Below, piece after piece: positions 1 through 7,493 of a DNA stretch of 15,450 nucleotides. This DNA comes from CAYMGQ01 sp964390055 (GTDB lineage Bacteria; Bacillota; Clostridia; Peptostreptococcales; Natronincolaceae): positions 1 through 15,450 of the forward strand of contig CAYMGQ010000023.1 in NCBI GenBank assembly GCA_964390055.1. Reading direction: 5' to 3'. The notes beneath the pieces were generated by a model, which worked only from the letters and a program-made list of their open reading frames with translations, made no database searches and was not told the origin of the DNA. The stretch's first letter is position 1. Each line of letters opens with the position of its first letter. The position numbers and the translations under genes are program-made.

Positions 1-38
1 ATATGGGGCTTGGTTCTTTCAAATCTTTCTTTCGCCAT
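1..38 (-). CDS. tuf: Elongation factor Tu, N-terminal 12 codons (second tuf copy, cut by window edge)
   Basis: The minus strand reads ATG at 38-36, then MAKERFERTKPH, the usual N-terminus of Firmicute EF-Tu just before the first G-domain strand. The gene continues beyond base 1. A GAGGAGGAG ribosome-binding site lies at 44-52, at good spacing. EF-Tu is the GTPase that delivers aminoacyl-tRNA to the ribosomal A site. The position directly after fusA is the classical end of the str operon (rpsL-rpsG-fusA-tuf). A separate tuf 3' end occurs at the other edge of the window, so the genome has at least two copies. Confidence 0.93.
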   Translation of the reverse strand, partial: MAKERFERTKPH

Positions 39-60
39 TACTTCTCCTCCTCATTATTAA

Positions 61-104
61 AATATTAAGGAATTTTATCCTTCATAAATAATAAACTTAA
101 TATT
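61..104. repeat. Overlapping inverted repeats in the fusA-tuf spacer
   Basis: AATATTAAG (61-69) is a perfect 9-bp inverted repeat with CTTAATATT (96-104). A second, smaller repeat, AAGGA (67-71) with TCCTT (78-82), shares bases with it, so the two foldings exclude each other. The element lies 9 bases upstream of the tuf ribosome-binding site. It is AT-rich with no clear U-tract, so I do not call it a terminator. Function unknown. Confidence 0.5.
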
Positions 105-135
105 ATCTTATTAAAAGTCACACTAAATTTAACCT

Positions 136-2211
136 CTATTTTTTCCCCGCAATAATTTCCTCTGCAATACTAGTAGGTACTTGCTCAAAGTGACTAAAAT
201 GCATGGAATATACTGCCCTACCCTGGGTATTTGACCGCAAATCAGTGGCATAGCCAAACATCTCTGACAAGGGAACTAAGGAGTCTATAACCTGGATTCC
301 TCCGTCCCTTGGATCCATTCCCTGGATTTTGCCTCGTCTTGAATTTAAATCCCCCATAACATCTCCCATATACTCTTCGGGAGTTGTTACCTCTACCTTC
401 ATGTAGGGTTCTAATATTGCCGGTCTAGCTTTTTTCATCCCCTCTTTAAAGGCTAGGGAGCCTGCAATCTTAAAGGCCAATTCCGATGAGTCTACCTCAT
501 GGAAAGAACCATCATAAAGTTCTACCTTAATATCTACAGTTTCATATCCAGCTAGGATACCATTTTTCATGGCCTCCTGGATACCAGCATCTACAGCAGG
601 TATAAATTCTCTTGGGATTGCTCCCCCCACAATTTTGTTTTCGAAGCTATAACCTTCTCCAGCCTCTTGGGGTTCAAGCCTAATCTTAACATGGCCATAC
701 TGTCCCCTACCACCAGATTGACGGGCATATCTACCCTCAACTTCTGTCGCCTGAGTGATTGTTTCCTTGTAGGCAACTTGTGGTTTTCCAACATTGGCCT
801 CTACCTTAAACTCCCTTAACATCCTATCAACTATAATTTCTAAGTGAAGTTCTCCCATACCTGCAATTATTGTCTGCCCAGTCTCTTCGTCAGTATAGGT
901 CTTAAAGGTCGGGTCTTCTTCTGCAAGTTTCTGCAGGGCTATACTTAACTTTTCTTGTCCCGCCTTAGTTCTTGGTTCAACCGCTACGTGAATAACTGGT
1001 TCAGGGAATTCCATGGATTCTAATATAACAATCTCATCAGGGTCACACAGGGTATCCCCCGTTGCTGTATCCCTTAGTCCTACTGCTGCCGCTATCTCTC
1101 CAGCATATACCTCAGTTACCTCTTCCCTAGTATTGGCATGCATTTGTAGTATTCTTCCGATTCTTTCTCTCTTACCCCTAGTAGAATTCAATACATAGGA
1201 GCCAGACTCAAGTTTGCCAGAATATACTCTGAAAAAAGCCAGTCTTCCTACATAGGGGTCGGTCATGATTTTGAATGCTAAAGCTGCAAAGGGCTCATTG
1301 TCATCAGCCTTTCTTTCAATTTCCTCCTCTGCATCTTGGGACATTCCCTTTATAGCCGGTATATCAAGAGGTGAAGGCATATAGTCTATAATTGCATCTA
1401 AGAGCCTTTGGACCCCCTTGTTTTTATAGGAGGAACCACACAGTATGGGTATAATTTGGGTGCTAATTGTCCCTTGTCTTAATCCCCTCATAATATCCTC
1501 TTCTGTTAATTCCTCACCCTCTAGATAGCTGATCATTAAATCCTCATCGGTTTCTGCCACAGCTTCTATTAATACTTCCCTATATTCCTCGGCCTGTTCC
1601 TTCATTTCTTCTGGTATATCAACAACTTCATAATCCTGCCCCAAATCATCCTTATAGATATAGGCATTCATTTTAATTAAATCCACCATACCTTGGAAAG
1701 TGTCTTCGGCACCTATGGGTAATTGGATAGGAATAGCATTTGCTCCCAACCTGTCTTTAATCATCTCTACAGTTTGGAAAAAGTCTGCCCCTAGGATATC
1801 CATTTTGTTTACAAATCCTAGCCTTGGCACCTTATATTTATCTGCCTGCCTCCAAACCGTTTCCGATTGAGGTTCTACGCCTCCTTTAGCACAGAAAACA
1901 GCCACGGACCCATCCAAGACTCTCAAGGACCTTTCTACTTCTACAGTAAAGTCCACGTGCCCTGGTGTGTCTATGATGTTTACTCTATAATCTCGCCAAT
2001 GGCAAGTGGTGGCCGCTGAGGTAATAGTTATTCCCCGCTCCTTTTCCTGCTCCATCCAATCCATTTGTGAGGCACCCTCATGGGTTTCTCCTAATTTTCT
2101 TATCCTGCCAGCATAAAATAGTATTCTCTCTGTAGTTGTAGTCTTGCCGGCATCAATATGAGCCATAATTCCTATATTTCTTGTTTTTTCTAGTGGAAAC
2201 TGCCTACCCAC
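136..2211 (-). CDS. fusA: Elongation factor G
   Basis: EF-G is the cytoplasmic translational GTPase that moves tRNAs and mRNA through the ribosome after peptide transfer and, with RRF, splits ribosomes. With the chosen start it has 691 residues, the normal length. The P-loop AHIDAGKTT is at about 17-25, the switch-I RGIT at 59-62, DTPGH at 81-85 and NKMD at 135-138. Domains II to V follow without a gap and the protein ends IIAGKK. I start at GTG 2211-2209 (MGRQFPLEKTRNIG), because AGGAGG at 2219-2224 lies 7 bases upstream and family members begin near this point. The longer frame from ATG 2229 translates the ribosome-binding site itself. It lies between rpsG (96-base gap) and tuf (97-base gap), as in the str operon. 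No resistance change is obvious by eye. Confidence 0.97.
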   Translation of the reverse strand: MGRQFPLEKTRNIGIMAHIDAGKTTTTERILFYAGRIRKLGETHEGASQMDWMEQEKERGITITSAATTCHWRDYRVNIIDTPGHVDFTVEVERSLRVLDGSVAVFCAKGGVEPQSETVWRQADKYKVPRLGFVNKMDILGADFFQTVEMIKDRLGANAIPIQLPIGAEDTFQGMVDLIKMNAYIYKDDLGQDYEVVDIPEEMKEQAEEYREVLIEAVAETDEDLMISYLEGEELTEEDIMRGLRQGTISTQIIPILCGSSYKNKGVQRLLDAIIDYMPSPLDIPAIKGMSQDAEEEIERKADDNEPFAALAFKIMTDPYVGRLAFFRVYSGKLESGSYVLNSTRGKRERIGRILQMHANTREEVTEVYAGEIAAAVGLRDTATGDTLCDPDEIVILESMEFPEPVIHVAVEPRTKAGQEKLSIALQKLAEEDPTFKTYTDEETGQTIIAGMGELHLEIIVDRMLREFKVEANVGKPQVAYKETITQATEVEGRYARQSGGRGQYGHVKIRLEPQEAGEGYSFENKIVGGAIPREFIPAVDAGIQEAMKNGILAGYETVDIKVELYDGSFHEVDSSELAFKIAGSLAFKEGMKKARPAILEPYMKVEVTTPEEYMGDVMGDLNSRRGKIQGMDPRDGGIQVIDSLVPLSEMFGYATDLRSNTQGRAVYSMHFSHFEQVPTSIAEEIIAGKK

Positions 2212-2307
2212 TGTTGATCCTCCTTCCATAGGAAACGAAACATTTACAGTGTATTTAGCAACTAATAATTATTATCATATCCAATAACTGCTATACTAAA
2301 CATTTTA

Positions 2308-2778
2308 TTACCACCTGTAATGGGCAAATGCTTTGTTTGCCTCTGCCATCTTGTGTGTTTCTTCCCTCTTTTTGACAGATGCTCCTAAACTATTGGATGC
2401 ATCTATAATTTCTTTTGCCAATCTATCTATCATATTTTTCTCGCCTCTTTTTCTAGAGTAGCTTATTAGCCATCTAATCCCTAAGGTTTCCCTTCTATCA
2501 GGTCTTACCTCAACGGGTACTTGATAGTTAGCTCCCCCTACACGGCGTGCTTTGACCTCTAGGAGAGGCATAATATTGTTCATGGCCTTCTCAAATATCT
2601 CCAAGGGGTCATTTCCAGTGTTTTCTTCAATCATCTCAAATGCCCTATACACAATGTGTTGGGCAACACCCTTTTTCCCATCCAACATTATGCCATTAAT
2701 TAATTTGGTAACCATTTCGCTACCATATATTGGATCCGGCAGGGTTTCCCTCTTGGGCACACTTCCTTTTCTCGGCAC
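2308..2778 (-). CDS. rpsG: 30S ribosomal protein S7
   Basis: S7 is a primary binding protein of the 16S rRNA 3' major domain; it nucleates assembly of the 30S head and contacts the E-site tRNA. The 156 residues are full length for bacteria. Visible marks are the start MPRKG, the basic beta-hairpin VKARRVGGANYQVPVEV at about 75-91, PDRRETLGIRWL after it, and the C-terminal AHYRW typical of Firmicutes. The start is GTG at 2778, with AGGAGG at 2787-2792, 8 bases away. In E. coli, S7 represses its own operon by binding the rpsL-rpsG spacer. Here that spacer is 127 bases long and folds (see 2820-2891), but autoregulation in this organism is inference. Confidence 0.97.
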   Translation of the reverse strand: MPRKGSVPKRETLPDPIYGSEMVTKLINGIMLDGKKGVAQHIVYRAFEMIEENTGNDPLEIFEKAMNNIMPLLEVKARRVGGANYQVPVEVRPDRRETLGIRWLISYSRKRGEKNMIDRLAKEIIDASNSLGASVKKREETHKMAEANKAFAHYRW

Positions 2779-2819
2779 TTTACTTCCCTCCTCAATAAAT
2801 TAAATTGTTCATCGGTACT

Positions 2820-2891
2820 CGACAACCAGTCCCAGATTGCCGTCGTGCGCTTCTAATGCCTCTATATATATCATGCATCATAGCTCCGACG
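2820..2891 (-). promoter_or_regulatory. Structured rpsL-rpsG intergenic RNA, candidate S7-responsive element
   Basis: Reading the minus strand, CGTCG (2891-2887) can pair with CGACG (2845-2841) and enclose a hairpin TGATGC/GCATTA (2880-2875 with 2859-2854). The same CGACGGC (2845-2839) can instead pair over 7 bp, with two G-U pairs, with GTTGTCG (2826-2820). The two foldings exclude each other. The element ends about 27 bases before the rpsG ribosome-binding site. The spacer is richer in GC than other spacers here. An S7 site in this gap is known in E. coli; I saw no clear copy of the 16S S7 site in the primary sequence. Confidence 0.45.
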
Positions 2892-2905
2892 TTTACTTTA
2901 CATCC

Positions 2906-3319
2906 TTACTTTTTAGGTTTCTTAGCACCATACTTGGATCTTGACTGCATCCTACCCTCAACACCTGCTGTGTCTAGTGTTCCCCTTACAATGTGGTATC
3001 TAACTCCAGGTAAGTCCTTTATCCTACCCCCTCTAATTAAAACAACGCTATGTTCCTGGAGGTTGTGACCAATACCTGGTATATAGGCAGATACCTCAAT
3101 ACCATTAGTAAGTCTAACCCTAGCAACCTTTCTCAAAGCAGAGTTAGGTTTCTTAGGTGTGACAGTTTTTACAGAAGTACAAACTCCCCTTTTTTGTGGA
3201 GAATTCTGTTTGGTAGCCATCCTTTTGATGGAGTTGTATCCCCTTTGCAAAGCTGGAGCTCCTGATTGCTCAGTAATTCGTTTTCTACCCTTTCGTACTA
3301 ACTGATTAATTGTTGGCAT
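2906..3319 (-). CDS. rpsL: 30S ribosomal protein S12
   Basis: S12 lies at the decoding centre of the 30S subunit and takes part in tRNA selection. The chosen start, ATG 3319 (MPTINQLVRKGRK), gives 137 residues, the Firmicute length, including the N-terminal insertion relative to E. coli. The ribosome-binding site CACCTCCTT (plus strand, 3325-3333) is 7 bases upstream. The longer frame from ATG 3337 would only add MEGGAH, encoded by that site. The streptomycin-critical loop TPKKPNSALRK is wild type (K56, K57), and the GGRIKDLPGVRY loop is intact, with the aspartate that RimO modifies in other bacteria. No sign of streptomycin-resistance substitutions. First of the classical str genes, 70 bases after rplGB. 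Confidence 0.97.
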   Translation of the reverse strand: MPTINQLVRKGRKRITEQSGAPALQRGYNSIKRMATKQNSPQKRGVCTSVKTVTPKKPNSALRKVARVRLTNGIEVSAYIPGIGHNLQEHSVVLIRGGRIKDLPGVRYHIVRGTLDTAGVEGRMQSRSKYGAKKPKK

Positions 3320-3389
3320 ATGTGCACCTCCTTCCATAGTAAATAGTTTTTCACCAATTTTATAATAAATATAGTAAAGATGTCTATAA

Positions 3390-3632
3390 TTATTTTAGTA
3401 GGGCCACAGTTGCTGCCCCTACGGCAATCCCACACTTCTCCCCTAGTTCCTTCATACTAGTAACATAGACTATTTCTATGTTTTTTTCCCCAGCCATTTC
3501 CCTTAATTCCCTTAGTAAATGGTCGTCAGCATCCTGGGCTAGATAAAGCCTATCAACCTTGTTTTGATTTAATGCCTTTCTTGTTTGTTTAAGTCCAATG
3601 ACCTTATCTTGGCTTTGTAATTTAGCTGGCAT
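3390..3632 (-). CDS. rplGB: Ribosomal L7Ae/L30e-family RNA-binding protein (YbxF-like)
   Basis: A small 80-residue protein of the L7Ae/L30e family. Visible marks are GLKQTRKAL at 13-21, the strand-turn LAQDADD at 31-37, and ELGEKCGIAVGAA at 62-74, the loop and helix that contact RNA in the family. The position between rpoC and rpsL matches ybxF (rplGB) of Bacillus subtilis. Family members bind kink-turns in RNA; the B. subtilis protein has been shown to bind such motifs in vitro, but its cellular role is unsettled. ATG 3632 is preceded by AAGGAGG (3641-3647) at 8 bases. It is the first gene after the promoter at 3756-3784, so it probably heads the str transcript. Confidence 0.9.
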   Translation of the reverse strand: MPAKLQSQDKVIGLKQTRKALNQNKVDRLYLAQDADDHLLRELREMAGEKNIEIVYVTSMKELGEKCGIAVGAATVALLK

Positions 3633-3749
3633 AAAAGCATCCTCCTTTTTAAAATACCTAGAGGTCGTCTATTTTAATCTCCTAGGCAAAAAAGTCAACT
3701 TTTAGATCAATGTGACTCCTGCACCAAATCTATCGCCTTCTTTGCACAC
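3633..3749 (-). promoter_or_regulatory. 5' leader of the rplGB-rpsL-rpsG-fusA transcript
   Basis: This is the RNA expected between the promoter at 3756-3784 and rplGB, about 117 nt. Three possible helices can be seen on the minus strand. AGTCA (3717-3713) pairs with TGACT (3697-3693) and is followed by six T, a weak terminator-like shape. CCTAGG (3686-3681) can pair with CTAGG within 3663-3657. TTAAAATA (3677-3670) pairs perfectly with TATTTTAA (3656-3649), ending one or two bases before the ribosome-binding site. The last two interleave and cannot form together in a simple fold. This could be a regulatory leader, but it matches no family I know. Confidence 0.4.
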
Positions 3750-3755
3750 CTTACT

Positions 3756-3784
3756 ATTCTAACATTTGAATTTAATGCTGTCAA
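3756..3784 (-). promoter_or_regulatory. Sigma-A type promoter for the str (rplGB-rpsL-rpsG-fusA) operon
   Basis: On the minus strand a perfect -35 TTGACA (3784-3779) is followed after exactly 17 bases by -10 TAGAAT (3761-3756), five of six consensus bases. The start of transcription would fall near 3749. It lies in the 272-base rpoC-rplGB gap and points toward rplGB, so the str genes can be transcribed independently of rpoBC. Confidence 0.8.
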
Positions 3785-3880
3785 CTACTTATTTTATATA
3801 TGTTTTAAGAACTTATATCTAGTAAAGTCCCTATCCCAGTTAATGATATTTCAAGGCATGGGATGATTTGTACCTATTGT

Positions 3881-3902
3881 GGGGAGGAGCCTTGCTCCCC
3901 CC
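3881..3902. terminator. GC-rich hairpin directly after rpoC; its U-tract is on the plus strand
   Basis: GGGGAGGAGC (3881-3890) and GCTCCCCCC (3894-3902) form a stem of about 9 bp with one bulged A and a CTT loop. It begins two bases after the rpoC stop codon. On the plus strand it is followed by TTTTA, as in an intrinsic terminator. In the rpoC direction (minus) the stem is followed by CACAATAGG, with no U-tract. It may stabilise the rpoC mRNA 3' end or stop antisense transcription entering rpoC. Termination of rpoC itself at this site is uncertain. Confidence 0.6.
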
Positions 3903-3904
3903 TT

Positions 3905-6900
3905 TTATACATTAACTTTTTCTTCCTCACTTATAAGGGCAATTGGTTCTTCTTCAACCTCTAAAGCTATATTTTTGTACCTTTTCATCCCTGTTCCTGC
4001 GGGAATTAGTTTGCCTATAATTACATTTTCCTTTAAGCCTATTAGGTGGTCCTCCTTGCCCTTTATGGCCGCCTCTGTTAAAACCCTTGTTGTTTCCTGG
4101 AAGGAGGCAGCTGATAAGAAGGACTCCGTTGCTAGAGATGCCTTTGTAATACCCAGTAGTGTAGGCCTGTAAATAGCCTCTTTCTTCCCTTCTTTTCTGG
4201 CCCTTTCATTTACTTCTCTTAATTTAAATAGGCTTTCTAGGGCACCAGGTAGCAAGTCGGTATCTCCGGCATCTTCAACCTTAACCTTACTTAGCATTTG
4301 TCGGACTATCACCTCAATATGCTTGTCGTTGATATCAACTCCCTGTAATCGGTACACCCTTTGTACTTCTTTTATAATATAGGCTTCAACACCCTCCACT
4401 CCCTTAATCTTTAGGATATCGTGGGGGTTAACTGAACCCTCTGTAATTTCATCTCCTGCTTCAATAGTTTGTCCTTGCCCTACCTTAAGCCTAGAGCTAT
4501 ATGGAATTTCATATTTTTTCTCCTGGTCTTCATTTCTTACAATTACTTCTCGTTTTCTTTTTGTTTCAACTATTTCAATAGTACCAGCTATTTCACTAAT
4601 AATAGCCAGGCCCTTTGGTTTTCTGGCCTCAAACAATTCCTCTACCCTAGGTAAACCTTGGGTGATATCAGCACCTGCTACCCCACCTGTATGGAATGTT
4701 CTCATAGTTAATTGAGTTCCTGGCTCCCCTATGGATTGAGCAGCAATAATACCAACTGCCTCACCCACTTGAACCGGGCTGCCTGTGGCAAGGTTCCTAC
4801 CATAACAGCTAGCACATACACCATGTCTTGTATTGCATTTTAAAATAGTCCTGATTTTCACCCTATCAATACCTAGTTTTATTATCCTTTCGGCATCTTC
4901 CTCTTGAATCATTTGATTTTTAGTAAGCAAAACCTCGCCTGTCTCTGGGTGTAGGACATCCTCCAGGGTATGCCTTCCTACCAGTCTATCGTAAAGGTCT
5001 TCTATAATTTCATTTCCATCCTTCAGGGCCGTAGCAACGGCTCCCTCAGTGGCACCACAATCATCTTCCCGTATAATAACATCCTGGCTAACATCCACCA
5101 AGCGTCTAGTCAAGTAGCCCGAGTCGGCAGTTCGTAGTGCCGTATCAGCCAGACCCTTCCTGGCACCATGGGTTGATATAAAATACTCCAAAACTGTTAA
5201 CCCTTCCCTAAAGTTAGATTTTATAGGCATTTCCACTGTACGTCCAGTAGCATTTGCCATAAGTCCCCGCATTCCACCCAGTTGCCTTATCTGGTTTTTG
5301 CTTCCCCTAGCACCAGAGTGGGCCATTATAAAGACATTATTTAGTTTGTCTAGGCCAGCCATTAATGCATCGGTAACCTCTTCTGTTGTCTCAGTCCAGG
5401 TTTCAATGACCTTTTCATATCTTTCCTCATCAGAAATCAAACCACGCCTATAGGCTTTTTCATATTTATCAACAGTCTCTTCTGCCTGGGAAAGGAGTTC
5501 TAGTTTTTCGTCTGGAACCTCCATATCACTCACCGCAATAGTTATGGCCCCCTTGGTTGAATACTGGAATCCCTTTTCCTTAATATAGTCTAGCATAACT
5601 GCAGTCATTGCATTACCATGTTTTCTAAAGGATTTATCAATAATCCTTCCCAAGCCCTTTTTATCACATAGGAAGTCAACCTCTAGTGAATATGGGTCTT
5701 TGCTCCGATCAACGAAGCCCAAGTCTTGGGGAATTCCTTCGTTAAAGATAAATCTTCCCACTGTACTCTCTATGAGTTTGCCTTGGTCCTCAGGGCTTGC
5801 CTTTCTCCTGACCTTAACAGTCGCATGGAGGTCTACAATCTCTTCCTCATGGGCCATTAGCATTTCCTCATAATCTTTAAATACCATACCCTCCCCCTTG
5901 CTGCCCTCAACCTCAATTGTCAAGTAATAGCTACCCAATACCATATCTTGGGTTGGAGTTGTAATAGGTCGCCCATCCTTGGGGGCTAGTATATTGTTTG
6001 GTGACAACATTAAAAAGCGTGCTTCTGCCTGAGCTTCCACAGACAGGGGTACGTGTACAGCCATTTGGTCACCATCAAAGTCTGCATTATAGGCTGTGCA
6101 TACCAAGGGGTGGAGCTTAATAGCCTTTCCTTCCACCAAGACCGGTTCGAAGGCTTGGATTCCCAACCTATGCAATGTTGGTGCCCTGTTAAGCAAAACA
6201 GGGTGCTCCCTAATTACATTTTCTAGAACATCCCACACTTCAGGTTTAACCCTTTCAACCATTCGTTTTGCACTCTTAATATTATGAGCCAGATTATTCT
6301 CCACAAGTTTTTTCATTACGAAGGGTTTGAATAGCTCTAAGGCCATCTTTTTAGGTAGACCACATTGGTAGAATTTCAATTCTGGTCCCACTACTATTAC
6401 AGACCTGCCCGAGTAGTCTACACGTTTACCCAGTAGGTTCTGTCGGAATCTTCCTTGTTTACCCTTCAACATATCAGAAAGGGACTTCAATGGTCTATTC
6501 CCTGGGCCTGTTACTGGCCTACCCCTACGTCCGTTATCTATAAGTGCATCCACAGCCTCCTGTAGCATCCGTTTTTCATTTCTTACAATTATGTTTGGTG
6601 CCCCTAAATCTAATAGCCTCTTTAGGCGGTTATTTCGATTAATTACTCTCCTATATAAGTCATTTAAATCGGAGGTTGCAAACCTTCCTCCATCTAGTTG
6701 TACCATAGGCCTTAGGTCCGGAGGTATTACCGGTATAACATCCAAAATCATCCATTCTGGTTTGTTTCCAGATTGTTTGAATGCTTCAACAACCTCCAGT
6801 CTTCTAATAGTTCTTATCCTTTTTTGCCCAGTGCTTTCCTTGAATTTTTGCTTTAATTCCTTTGTTAATTCTTCAAGGTTAATTTTATAAAGGATTTCCT

Positions 6901-7426
6901 TAATGGCTTCTGCCCCCATACCTGCCCTGAATCCAAATTTATACTTTTCAACGGCCTCACTATATTCTCTTTCCGTCAAGACCTGCTTTTCAATTAGGGG
7001 TGTTTCGCCAGGGTCAATAACTATATAGGCAGCAAAATACAGGACTTTTTCTAGGGCCCTAGGTGACATGTCCAATAATAGGCCCATCCTGCTAGGTATC
7101 CCCTTAAAGTACCAAATATGGGAAACCGGGGCCGCCAGCTCTATATGGCCCATCCTTTCCCGCCTTACTTTAGATTTTGTAACCTCAACACCACAGCGAT
7201 CACATACTACTCCCTTATAACGCACTCTTTTATATTTACCACAATGGCATTCCCAATCCTTTGTGGGTCCAAAAATTTTCTCGCAGAACAAGCCTTCCTT
7301 CTCAGGCTTTAACGTTCTATAATTTATGGTTTCAGGTTTTTTGACCTCTCCCTTAGACCACTGTCTAATTTTTTCCGGTGATGCTAGAGAAATTCTAATA
7401 GATTCAAAATTATTTAATTCATACAA
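3905..7426 (-). CDS. rpoC: DNA-directed RNA polymerase subunit beta'
   Basis: Beta' holds the catalytic magnesium of RNA polymerase and much of the DNA clamp. The 1173 residues align by eye end to end with the Firmicute form. The N-terminal zinc site is C60, C62, C75, C78. The rudder and lid region is followed by NADFDGDQMAVHVP, with catalytic aspartates 449, 451 and 453. The bridge helix region is near 741-778, the second zinc site is C790, C864, C871, C874, and the trigger loop MRTFHTGGVAG is at 908-918. There are no large lineage insertions. The start is TTG 7426 (then YELNNFESI, matching the family N-terminus); no in-frame ATG fits. The Shine-Dalgarno AAGGGAG (7442-7436) is 9 bases upstream and can pair with CTCCTT overlapping the start. 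It follows rpoB after 67 bases, so co-transcription and translational coupling are likely. Confidence 0.98.
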   Translation of the reverse strand: MYELNNFESIRISLASPEKIRQWSKGEVKKPETINYRTLKPEKEGLFCEKIFGPTKDWECHCGKYKRVRYKGVVCDRCGVEVTKSKVRRERMGHIELAAPVSHIWYFKGIPSRMGLLLDMSPRALEKVLYFAAYIVIDPGETPLIEKQVLTEREYSEAVEKYKFGFRAGMGAEAIKEILYKINLEELTKELKQKFKESTGQKRIRTIRRLEVVEAFKQSGNKPEWMILDVIPVIPPDLRPMVQLDGGRFATSDLNDLYRRVINRNNRLKRLLDLGAPNIIVRNEKRMLQEAVDALIDNGRRGRPVTGPGNRPLKSLSDMLKGKQGRFRQNLLGKRVDYSGRSVIVVGPELKFYQCGLPKKMALELFKPFVMKKLVENNLAHNIKSAKRMVERVKPEVWDVLENVIREHPVLLNRAPTLHRLGIQAFEPVLVEGKAIKLHPLVCTAYNADFDGDQMAVHVPLSVEAQAEARFLMLSPNNILAPKDGRPITTPTQDMVLGSYYLTIEVEGSKGEGMVFKDYEEMLMAHEEEIVDLHATVKVRRKASPEDQGKLIESTVGRFIFNEGIPQDLGFVDRSKDPYSLEVDFLCDKKGLGRIIDKSFRKHGNAMTAVMLDYIKEKGFQYSTKGAITIAVSDMEVPDEKLELLSQAEETVDKYEKAYRRGLISDEERYEKVIETWTETTEEVTDALMAGLDKLNNVFIMAHSGARGSKNQIRQLGGMRGLMANATGRTVEMPIKSNFREGLTVLEYFISTHGARKGLADTALRTADSGYLTRRLVDVSQDVIIREDDCGATEGAVATALKDGNEIIEDLYDRLVGRHTLEDVLHPETGEVLLTKNQMIQEEDAERIIKLGIDRVKIRTILKCNTRHGVCASCYGRNLATGSPVQVGEAVGIIAAQSIGEPGTQLTMRTFHTGGVAGADITQGLPRVEELFEARKPKGLAIISEIAGTIEIVETKRKREVIVRNEDQEKKYEIPYSSRLKVGQGQTIEAGDEITEGSVNPHDILKIKGVEGVEAYIIKEVQRVYRLQGVDINDKHIEVIVRQMLSKVKVEDAGDTDLLPGALESLFKLREVNERARKEGKKEAIYRPTLLGITKASLATESFLSAASFQETTRVLTEAAIKGKEDHLIGLKENVIIGKLIPAGTGMKRYKNIALEVEEEPIALISEEEKVNV

Positions 7427-7441
7427 GGAGTTTCTCTCCCT
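7425..7441 (-). promoter_or_regulatory. rpoC ribosome-binding site inside a start-codon hairpin
   Basis: On the minus strand AGGGAG (7441-7436), the core of the Shine-Dalgarno, can pair with CTCCTT (7430-7425) across an AGAAA loop. The stem is 6 bp including one G-U. The last two bases of the 3' arm are the first two bases of the TTG start codon. Such a hairpin would hide both site and start unless opened, for example by ribosomes finishing rpoB 67 bases upstream. The pairing is seen; the effect is inferred. Confidence 0.5.
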
Positions 7442-7493
7442 TCTTTATAGTACTAAAACTATAATTGACCTTACTAATTATTGATTCTTAACG

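Noticed and set aside
2779..2905. Possible tRNA in the GC-richer rpsL-rpsG spacer
   Set aside because: No cloverleaf, T-arm or acceptor stem can be built; only the helices described.
3879..4172. Plus-strand frame of 97 codons opposite the rpoC 3' end
   Set aside because: It is a shadow of rpoC in another frame, with no ribosome-binding site and no recognisable product.
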